A DNA stretch of 6,639 nt from contig CALDOC010000383.1 of the NCBI GenBank assembly GCA_937914675.1, positions 1-6,639 on the forward strand, read 5' to 3'. The notes under the pieces are model-generated. The model was not told the origin of the DNA. It ran no database searches and saw only the letters and a list, made by a program, of their open reading frames with translations. Source of the stretch: an uncultured Sulfurimonas sp. (GTDB lineage: Bacteria; Campylobacterota; Campylobacteria; Campylobacterales; Sulfurimonadaceae). The position numbers and the translations under genes were made by a program. Positions 1 through 5,850 of the stretch are shown here, one piece after another; positions within the stretch are counted from its first letter, which is position 1; each line of letters opens with the position of its first letter.

Positions 1-836
1 ACAATGACATCTTCGATAGATTTCCAGAAGTTATCGCCGCTATGACGGAAGTTGTGGAAAAAGGTGGGTATGGCACGTCCGTAACTCCAGTTTCTCAGTT
101 TTACTTTCAACAAGCTCTAAACAACGTTATGCAAGGCCCTTGGAACGCGATAGCTCCAGGTTATGGAAGAATGGTACTTGGTTATTTTGGTAAAACTCCA
201 GTGGCTCCAGACCCGGAAATAGTAAAAATCGCTTCAGAAAAGTTAAATTTACTTCCAACAACGGAAAAAGCTTTAGATTTAGCTGACGCTGATCCAAAAA
301 AATCTTTAGCGAGTTGGATAAATAGACTCAAGGAAGAGAACATAGAAATAACTGAAGAAAATATCTTCATTGCCGCGGCTTGTCAAGACAAAGGTATCGC
401 GTTCCTACAAGGAAAAGGCGAATTAAACATACGAAAAATATCTCAAATGAAAGAAGATTGCAAAGGAAATTCAATGGGCAACGGAAATTATACAGTAGTG
501 GTAGATGGTCAAAAGTTTAGCGTTCAAGTAGCGGAAGGCGATGCGGATATTAAAATAATGGAAGTAAATGGGGAAGCTGTTTCAACTCCAACCACGTCAA
601 CTCCAAAGTCAGTGTCTGGAAATGAAATAGAAATAAAAGCTCTTCTTCCAGGCAGCGTTTGGAAGATAGTCGCTAATCCAGGTCAAAGCGTAAATGAAGG
701 CGACGTTATCATGATTTTAGAGTCAATGAAAATGGAAATTGACGTTTACGCGATAAAAGGTGGAGTTATTAAATCAATTAATGTCGCTACAAATGACAAA
801 GTTGTAGAAGGTCAAGCCTTAGCAGTAATAGGTTAA
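1..836 (+). CDS. oadA: Oxaloacetate decarboxylase alpha subunit, biotin-carrying (3' part; start lies outside the window)
   Basis: This is the C-terminal part of the alpha subunit, which transfers a carboxyl group from oxaloacetate to biotin in the cytoplasm. The frame is open to the left edge (first full codon at position 3), leaving 277 visible codons. The residues before the ATG at 42 (NDIFDRFPEVIAA) fit the PYC/OADA conserved carboxylase domain, so that ATG is internal. The family is about 600 residues long, so the carboxyltransferase barrel is missing here. Visible parts are the end of the PYC_OADA domain (GYGTSVTPVSQF near 66-101), a short Thr/Pro/Ser linker (about 579-620), and a biotinyl domain (621-833). 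The biotin lysine is in ESMKME, codon 729-731. The ESMKM form replaces the more usual EAMKM. The oadB gene 4 bases downstream favours the decarboxylase pump over a pyruvate carboxylase B subunit, which is the main alternative because it shares this architecture. Confidence 0.9.
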   Translation, partial: NDIFDRFPEVIAAMTEVVEKGGYGTSVTPVSQFYFQQALNNVMQGPWNAIAPGYGRMVLGYFGKTPVAPDPEIVKIASEKLNLLPTTEKALDLADADPKKSLASWINRLKEENIEITEENIFIAAACQDKGIAFLQGKGELNIRKISQMKEDCKGNSMGNGNYTVVVDGQKFSVQVAEGDADIKIMEVNGEAVSTPTTSTPKSVSGNEIEIKALLPGSVWKIVANPGQSVNEGDVIMILESMKMEIDVYAIKGGVIKSINVATNDKVVEGQALAVIG

Positions 837-840
837 GACA

Positions 841-2166
841 ATGAAGTCTTTTGTAATTAAATTACTCGCCTTATTTACGCTTTTTGCATTTACTAGCGCT
901 TTCGCCTCGGCGGAAGCTCCAGTGGAAAAAGTCTCATCGCACCAAGAAGAAACATATAAGAGCCAGCCATTCATCAAAATGATAGGTGGCTTTTTAGAAT
1001 CAACTGGTATCGCCGTGTTTATCAATCCAGATCCCGATGAAGTCAACATACATGGTGATAAAATTAGCAATTTTAATAAATCATGGGGTCGTATAATTAT
1101 GATCCTAATAACTTTTTTACTTTTTTACTTAGCCATCGCTAAAGGTTTTGAGCCATTATTGCTTTTACCTATCGCGTTTGGTGGCTTTTTAGTCAATATT
1201 CCCGTTGCGGATATGGCGGGTCCACATGGCTTTCTAGGCGTCATATACAATATGGGGCTTGCAAACGAGTTCTTCCCAATTGTTATCTTTATGGGCGTTG
1301 GCGCAATGACGGACTTTGGTCCGCTTTTGTCCAATCCTAAAACGGCTCTCCTAGGCGGGGCCGCGCAATTCGGTATTTTCGGAACGTTAGTTGGCGCCGT
1401 AGCGCTTTCTCAATATACTGATATTTTTGATTTTACGTTAAAACAAGCATCCGCCATATCAATTATTGGTGGAGCTGACGGTCCTACGTCTATCTTTATC
1501 GCTTCTAGACTGGCTCCTGAACTTTTAGGCGCGATTGCGGTCGCGTCGTATTCGTACATGGCTATGGTTCCAATTATTCAACCTCCTATTATGAAGTTGT
1601 TAACAACTGATAAAGAGAGAAGAATGAGAATGACGACGCTTCGTCATGTGTCTCGTTTAGAAAAGTTAGTATTTCCTATTTTGGTTCTAGTGTTGGCTAT
1701 TTTAGTTTTGCCAGAATCGACTCCGCTAATTGGCGCGTTTATGTTCGGTAACTTCTTAAAAGAGTCAGGAGTCGTTGAGCGTTTAAATGACACTCTTCAA
1801 AATTCACTTATCAACATTACAACTATTTTCTTAGGTCTCGGCGTCGGTTCAAAACTTGCGGCGGATCAATTTTTAATACCAGAAACCATGGCGATTTTAG
1901 CTCTTGGAATTGTCGCGTTCTCTGTTGGAACCGCAGCTGGCGTTTTAATGGCTAAGTTTATGAACCTATTTCCAGGTCATAAAATCAATCCACTAATTGG
2001 TTCGGCTGGAGTTTCAGCAGTTCCAATGGCGGCTCGAGTATCTAATAAAGTAGGTATGGAATACGACCGTACAAACATGCTTTTAATGCATGCCATGGGT
2101 CCAAACGTTGCAGGCGTAATTGGTTCAGCGGTTGCAGCCGGAGTTATGATTTCGATCTTTAAATAG
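841..2166 (+). CDS. oadB: Sodium-pumping oxaloacetate decarboxylase, beta subunit
   Basis: This is a complete 441-residue inner-membrane subunit that decarboxylates carboxybiotin and couples this to sodium export. The family signatures are GGADGPTSIF (residues about 210-219) and NPLIGSAGVSAVPMAARVSN (about 383-402). Residues reported as functional in Klebsiella OadB (D203, Y229, N373, G377, S382, R389, numbering from memory) all occur here at +10: D213, Y239, N383, G387, S392, R399. The protein is rich in hydrophobic segments throughout. The N-terminus is unusual for Klebsiella-type OadB: a signal-like stretch (residues 1-25, possible cleavage after AFASA), then a polar segment with DPDEVNIHGD, before the first conserved membrane helix at about residue 83. 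The gene starts 4 bases after oadA, with a weak AGG at 830-832 eight bases before the ATG, so translation is probably coupled to oadA. Any gamma subunit gene would have to lie outside the window. Confidence 0.95.
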   Translation: MKSFVIKLLALFTLFAFTSAFASAEAPVEKVSSHQEETYKSQPFIKMIGGFLESTGIAVFINPDPDEVNIHGDKISNFNKSWGRIIMILITFLLFYLAIAKGFEPLLLLPIAFGGFLVNIPVADMAGPHGFLGVIYNMGLANEFFPIVIFMGVGAMTDFGPLLSNPKTALLGGAAQFGIFGTLVGAVALSQYTDIFDFTLKQASAISIIGGADGPTSIFIASRLAPELLGAIAVASYSYMAMVPIIQPPIMKLLTTDKERRMRMTTLRHVSRLEKLVFPILVLVLAILVLPESTPLIGAFMFGNFLKESGVVERLNDTLQNSLINITTIFLGLGVGSKLAADQFLIPETMAILALGIVAFSVGTAAGVLMAKFMNLFPGHKINPLIGSAGVSAVPMAARVSNKVGMEYDRTNMLLMHAMGPNVAGVIGSAVAAGVMISIFK

Positions 2167-2177
2167 TTTAAACCTCT

Positions 2178-2201
2178 TTAGACGCGCGTTTGCGCGACTA
2201 A
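2178..2201. terminator. GC-rich hairpin between convergent oadB and cheV, possible bidirectional terminator
   Basis: CGCGC (2183-2187) pairs with GCGCG (2192-2196) across a GTTT loop. After an A-A mismatch the stem continues with TTAG (2178-2181) against CTAA (2198-2201). It lies in the 52-base gap between the oadB stop and the cheV stop, where a shared terminator is expected. The T-run on the + strand (2215-2220) starts 13 bases after the stem, and the - strand side has no strong T-run. The structure is therefore clear, but intrinsic termination is only inferred. Confidence 0.5.
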
Positions 2202-2218
2202 CCCCGCTTTACAATTTT

Positions 2219-3163
2219 TTATCTTTTGTTTAGTATTGAAACGATCAAAGGAATGATGTCATGACTTTTTGTCTTATCAACAAAGCCATCGGCTCCGAGC
2301 ATTTCCGCTTCTCTCTTATTATTATTGCCGGTCATAGAACTATTGACCACTATTGGTATTTCTCTTGATAAAACATTTGCTCTTAATGTTTGCAAAACTG
2401 TAAACCCAGACATTTCCGGCATCTCTATGTCCGTGATAATGGCAGGTATTGAGGAAGCCTTGTCTCCCAACGAATGCACGTAATCTATAAGTTTTTTACC
2501 ATTGTCAAACAGTTTAATGTTTATCTTTGCGTTTGCAAAAATCTGAATCAAGGCTCTTTGCGCCGTTTTTGAATCTTCCGCAATAAGAACGGTTCCATAT
2601 TTTAACTTGTCGGGAATAATAATGCTTCGCAAGTTTTCCGTGTCGTCGTCTACGTTTACCATAGCCTGAGGTATAACGTCAGAAAGAAATTTTTCATAAT
2701 CCAATATTAAACAGAGACTTCCATCCTCAAGCCTTGTGTCATTCATCACAACGCCATCTTCTTTGAGTCTGTATCCGTCTGGAGCGTGCATCTCATTCCA
2801 GTTCTTTTTAATCACTCTAAAAGCGGACATAATTCTTAAACCAATAATTATTCCGTTAAAATCACATATCAATATATTTGATTTTTTAATATCTTCTTTG
2901 CTGAGAGTGATGCCTAGCCATGATGGAAGATTTAAAATGGGAATCTGCAAATTTCGCAGCATAATAGTACCTTCCAGCAGTTTGTGAGAGGATGGAATTT
3001 GGGTTAAAAAATGATTTTTCGCTTCAACTACTTCTCTTGTTTTAAAAACGTTTATGGCGTAATACGCAGATACTCCACTATTGCTAACTCTAAAAACTAA
3101 CAGTTGCAGCTCGTTGTTTTTCGCTAGATTAGTAGCCGTGTCAACACTATCCAATACAGACAT
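2219..3163 (-). CDS. cheV: Chemotaxis coupling protein CheV (CheW domain fused to a receiver domain)
   Basis: This is a complete 314-residue cytoplasmic protein that links chemoreceptors to the histidine kinase CheA, with a receiver domain that can take phosphate from CheA. An N-terminal CheW-like domain covers about residues 15-165 and includes GTIMLRNLQIPILNLPSWLG (65-84). A receiver domain covers about 190-312. The phosphoacceptor is D245 in TDIEMPEMSG, the acidic pair is E196-D197 in IAEDS, the Ser/Thr switch position is S275 and the conserved lysine is K297 in VDKT, so the domain looks able to be phosphorylated. The ATG at 3161-3163 has a good AAGGG ribosome site 6 bases upstream. The gene stands alone in this window, convergent with oadB and divergent from the adaptor gene, with no other chemotaxis gene in view. 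The length and domain order are normal for CheV. Confidence 0.95.
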   Translation of the reverse strand: MSVLDSVDTATNLAKNNELQLLVFRVSNSGVSAYYAINVFKTREVVEAKNHFLTQIPSSHKLLEGTIMLRNLQIPILNLPSWLGITLSKEDIKKSNILICDFNGIIIGLRIMSAFRVIKKNWNEMHAPDGYRLKEDGVVMNDTRLEDGSLCLILDYEKFLSDVIPQAMVNVDDDTENLRSIIIPDKLKYGTVLIAEDSKTAQRALIQIFANAKINIKLFDNGKKLIDYVHSLGDKASSIPAIITDIEMPEMSGFTVLQTLRANVLSREIPIVVNSSMTGNNNKREAEMLGADGFVDKTKSHDIIPLIVSILNKR

Positions 3164-3169
3164 TTGATA

Positions 3170-3174
3170 CCCTT
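3170..3174 (-). promoter_or_regulatory. Ribosome binding site of cheV
   Basis: On the - strand this reads AAGGG, within AAAAGGGT, 6 bases before the ATG of cheV. It is the clearest Shine-Dalgarno site in the window and supports the start at 3163. Confidence 0.75.
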
Positions 3175-3187
3175 TTGTTAAATATTG

Positions 3188-3193
3188 ATTATA
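3188..3193 (-). promoter_or_regulatory. Candidate -10 box for cheV
   Basis: On the - strand these six bases read TATAAT, a perfect sigma-70 -10 consensus. They would place the RNA start near 3181 and give a leader of about 18 bases that still includes the AAGGG site. No -35 match is seen at 3211-3216. Campylobacterota housekeeping promoters often lack a recognisable -35, so this does not exclude it. AT-rich DNA makes chance matches likely. Confidence 0.4.
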
Positions 3194-3195
3194 AT
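3190..3195 (+). promoter_or_regulatory. Candidate -10 box for the adaptor-molybdoenzyme operon
   Basis: TATAAT at 3190-3195 is a perfect -10 consensus upstream of the adaptor gene. A TTGATA resembling a -35 lies at 3164-3169, but the 20-base spacing is longer than optimal. It overlaps the candidate cheV -10 on the other strand by four bases, because ATTATAAT contains the box in both directions. The implied leader is about 35 bases. Confidence 0.4.
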
Positions 3196-3236
3196 ATCTA
3201 AATTAGAATGAAATATGCTTGAATGTTAATAATCAA

Positions 3237-4085
3237 ATGATAAAATTAGCGTATTTTTTAAAAAGGTCCATTCAATTGAAATTCATTATTATCTTAATAT
3301 TCGCATATTCCGCCCTCTTCTCAAAAGTTTATTATTCTAAAGTCGACCCCTATGAGCTTAGATACATCTCAGCGAACGCGTCGGGCTTGGTAGAGTTTAT
3401 CGATGAAAATATGATTGGTAAAAAACTATCTTCACAACCGTACTTAAAAATAGACGCGATACTCAACAAAAAAGAGTTGCTTTGGGTCGATGAAAAACTA
3501 GTTTATCTTAAAAAAACAATCGCTGCAAATGAAAATATACTAGACAATTTCAAAAACTCTCTGGATAAAAAGAGAACAAACTACAAACAAATAGAAAACC
3601 TAGCAATTAAGTCTCGCATTGAAAAAGATAACGAATTTTATGATTTGGTTAATAGTGAAAATTCATATTTAAACACTCAAAAAGAGATAAACACTCTACA
3701 AATTCAAATTGCGGATTTAGAACTAAGAAAAGCCCAACTAGAGAGAAACATTAGTGATAAAACTTTAAGCGCCGATGGATTTATACTTTATTCAATTGAC
3801 GTTAGAGTTGGTGAAGTGGTCAACGTCTCAACGCCTTTAGCCAAAATCGCGGACACCTCAAAAGCTCTCCTCACGATTTATCTTGATGAAGAAGACGCTC
3901 TTGACGCAACTAAAAAAATAGTTTTACTAGATGGAAAAGAGACGGATTATAAAATAAGCAGAGTTCTAAATATTGCCGACAGTAAAAATATATCCAAATA
4001 CAAGGCTCAAATCGTCATTCAAGCGCCAACGCTCTTTTCAAAGTTAGTCAAGATCGAGCTAAAAGAAAAGACTGATGACCAATAA
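3237..4085 (+). CDS. HlyD-like periplasmic adaptor (membrane fusion protein), membrane anchored
   Basis: This is a 282-residue protein with the layout of HlyD-family adaptors, which bridge an inner-membrane transporter and an outer-membrane channel. One hydrophobic segment (residues about 15-33) serves as an uncleaved anchor. Next comes a half lipoyl-like motif (about 38-75, RYISANASGLVEFI), then a long charged helical hairpin (about 76-172). The second lipoyl half (about 174-206, LSADGFILYSIDVRVGEVV) and a C-terminal beta-barrel-like part follow. The start is uncertain: the ATG at 3237 is preferred, while an in-frame TTG at 3219 would add six residues; neither has a good ribosome site. The gene is divergent from cheV and overlaps the next gene by 11 bases. 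No ABC, RND or MFS transporter or TolC-like gene is in view, so its partner and cargo are unknown. Family assignment rests on architecture rather than a signature motif. Confidence 0.75.
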   Translation: MIKLAYFLKRSIQLKFIIILIFAYSALFSKVYYSKVDPYELRYISANASGLVEFIDENMIGKKLSSQPYLKIDAILNKKELLWVDEKLVYLKKTIAANENILDNFKNSLDKKRTNYKQIENLAIKSRIEKDNEFYDLVNSENSYLNTQKEINTLQIQIADLELRKAQLERNISDKTLSADGFILYSIDVRVGEVVNVSTPLAKIADTSKALLTIYLDEEDALDATKKIVLLDGKETDYKISRVLNIADSKNISKYKAQIVIQAPTLFSKLVKIELKEKTDDQ

Positions 4086-5811
4086 AACGGCTTGTCCACT
4101 TGATTGCTATGACGCCTGCGAAGTAATCTATGAGGACGATAAACTAAAAGCGAAAAAAAATGGACATACTCAAGGTTTTTTATGTCCTCATTTAAATCAT
4201 TATGACAAATATGAAACCATCAAGTCTCCTAGATACAATGGAGTGGAGATAAGTATGGATGAAGCTCTCGGTAAGTTAAAAGAAATTTTGTCATCTACCT
4301 ACAAGAGTGAAATACTTCACTACAGAGGCCATGGAAATTTCGCTCTTATGCAAGAAGTTACGGACCATTTTTTCGCCTCTTTTGGATCGACTCTAACTGA
4401 TGGAACTCTATGTGACGGCGCTGGCGAAGCAGGAATCATAGAGGGGCGCGGTTCTAACAAAAACATGCCGCTAAGTGAAATACGAAAGTCTGAAGTCGTT
4501 ATACTGTGGGGAAGAAATCCTCATGCCACGTCATCTCATCTTTTGCCGATCATCAAAGACAAAACGATCATAGTCATTGATCCCATAAAAACGCAAATAG
4601 CAAAAACGGCAGATTTACATATACAAATAAAGCCTCACACCGACTTATATCTTGCAATGTTATTGACAAGGTTTTTATACATTAATGACGCATGCGATGA
4701 GGAATTCCTAGAAAAACATGCGAGTGACTTTAAAGAGTATTACGAACTTACCCAAGGCATCAGAATAAAAGCGACTTTAGATGAGATAAACGTTACGCTT
4801 GGAGACATTGGTAAGATTATAGAGATGGTTCAAGGAAAAAAAGTCGCTATTGTCTGTGGCGTCGGCATACAAAAGTATTCTGACGGCGCGGAGGTTATGA
4901 GAGCGATCGACGCTTTTGGAGTTGCGTTAGGACTTTTTGGCAAAGAAGGATGTGGCGTCGCCTATCTTGGAAACTCAAAATCTGACATAACTTCTCCTTT
5001 TTATACAAAAGCGAAAAAAGTCTCCAAAGTAAACGCCTCTTTTGACGAGTTCAAAACCGTTTTCATTCAAGGCGCCAATCCACTAGCGCAAATGCCAAAT
5101 TCTCTTCGGGTAAAAGACTCCATCTCTCGCACGCAAAACGTTATATACTTTGGTCTTTATGAAAATGAAACTAGCGAGGTTGCAAACTTGATTATACCGG
5201 CGAAAACATTTTTGAGCAAAAACGACGTTAGAACTTCTTACTCTCATGACGCAATGGCGTTTATGCCTAAACAACTCGAGAGCGCAGTTGGAATAAGCGA
5301 GTATGATTTGGCAAAACATTTATGCGAGGCGTTTGATATAGAGTTAAAAACGCAAGAGTATTATTTAGAATCTTTTAAACGATTCGCGATTAAAAACGAA
5401 GACGAGACTTTTGTAGTAAAAGATAGAGAAACAATTCCTTACAAAGATGGATTTGACACTCAGACAAAAGAATTTTTATTTTTAGAAGAGTTTGAAAAGA
5501 TAGATTCCACTGACAACAAACTACACCTAATAACGCCGAAGAGCCAAACGAGTTTAAACTCTCAATTTGCAAGAGAGCAATTCGTCTATCTGCATAGCTC
5601 TTTGGGCTTTGAAAGCGGCTCAACGGTAAAAATATCTTCCATCACGGGAAGCGTGAATCTTGTTGTTAAGCATAATAATGATTTAAGAAATGATTGCGTC
5701 CTTATTTATAGCGCGACTCCGGGCGTCAACAACTTGACGTCGTCCAAGCACTCAAATGACGCCAAAAGCGCCATATTTCAAGAAAATAGAGTTGAAATAA
5801 GTGCATGCTGA
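4075..5811 (+). CDS. Molybdopterin-dependent oxidoreductase with N-terminal 4Fe-4S site, substrate unknown
   Basis: This is a 578-residue member of the molybdopterin-guanine-dinucleotide oxidoreductase (DMSO reductase/formate dehydrogenase) superfamily. C7, C11, C15 and C37 form a Cx3Cx3Cx21C iron-sulfur motif. SEVVILWGRNPHATSSH (139-155) and FIQGANPLAQMPNS (330-343) are typical cofactor-binding segments. LITPKSQTSLNSQF (485-498) opens the C-terminal dinucleotide-binding domain. C113 in GTLCDGAGEAG is a candidate molybdenum ligand (inferred from alignment by eye). There is no twin-arginine signal, so the enzyme should be cytoplasmic. The lysine found in many relatives just after the last cluster cysteine (CxKG) is absent; the sequence is CPHLNH. 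The ATG at 4075 lies inside the adaptor gene, giving an 11-base overlap and probable translational coupling; the next Met, at residue 61, would lose the cluster. The last three codons and the stop lie in an inverted repeat. I cannot name its substrate. Confidence 0.88.
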   Translation: MTNKTACPLDCYDACEVIYEDDKLKAKKNGHTQGFLCPHLNHYDKYETIKSPRYNGVEISMDEALGKLKEILSSTYKSEILHYRGHGNFALMQEVTDHFFASFGSTLTDGTLCDGAGEAGIIEGRGSNKNMPLSEIRKSEVVILWGRNPHATSSHLLPIIKDKTIIVIDPIKTQIAKTADLHIQIKPHTDLYLAMLLTRFLYINDACDEEFLEKHASDFKEYYELTQGIRIKATLDEINVTLGDIGKIIEMVQGKKVAIVCGVGIQKYSDGAEVMRAIDAFGVALGLFGKEGCGVAYLGNSKSDITSPFYTKAKKVSKVNASFDEFKTVFIQGANPLAQMPNSLRVKDSISRTQNVIYFGLYENETSEVANLIIPAKTFLSKNDVRTSYSHDAMAFMPKQLESAVGISEYDLAKHLCEAFDIELKTQEYYLESFKRFAIKNEDETFVVKDRETIPYKDGFDTQTKEFLFLEEFEKIDSTDNKLHLITPKSQTSLNSQFAREQFVYLHSSLGFESGSTVKISSITGSVNLVVKHNNDLRNDCVLIYSATPGVNNLTSSKHSNDAKSAIFQENRVEISAC

Positions 5812-5850
5812 AACGTTAACCCATCGGGTACAATATTTCAGCATGCACTT
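5799..5850. terminator. Perfect 15-bp inverted repeat over the convergent stop codons, probable shared terminator hairpin
   Basis: AAGTGCATGCTGAAA (5799-5813) is exactly matched in reverse complement at 5836-5850, with a 22-base loop. The loop contains a small ACCC-ATC-GGGT hairpin (5819-5829). The left arm holds the last three codons and the TGA of the molybdoenzyme gene. The right arm encodes the KVHAE near the C-terminus of the aldo/keto reductase. A shared terminator is the simplest role, since only 4 bases separate the genes and no other hairpin is present. No strong T-run follows on the + strand, and only a weak one (ATTTC) follows on the - strand. The repeat is certain; its function is inferred. 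Confidence 0.6.

Noticed and set aside
42..44. ATG at 42 as the start of the oadA product
   Set aside because: The frame is open to the left edge, and the upstream codons (NDIFDRFPEVIAA) continue the conserved carboxylase domain, so this Met is internal.
71..85. TGGCAC resembling a sigma-54 -24 element
   Set aside because: The expected TTGC -12 element is missing at the right spacing (TAAC instead), and it lies inside oadA.
819..1334. Open frames of 83 and 69 codons on the - strand opposite oadB
   Set aside because: They are antisense to a strongly conserved gene, have no recognisable motifs, and look like chance open frames.
2736..2987. 83-codon open frame on the + strand opposite cheV
   Set aside because: It lies inside the CheW domain coding region on the other strand and has no independent support.
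3219..3221. TTG as start codon of the adaptor gene
   Set aside because: It is possible but has no clear ribosome site; the in-frame ATG at 3237 directly precedes the basic and hydrophobic anchor segment, so it is preferred with low certainty.
5083..5623. Two open frames of 78 and 77 codons on the - strand opposite the molybdoenzyme gene
   Set aside because: They overlap conserved cofactor-domain coding sequence and show no family features.
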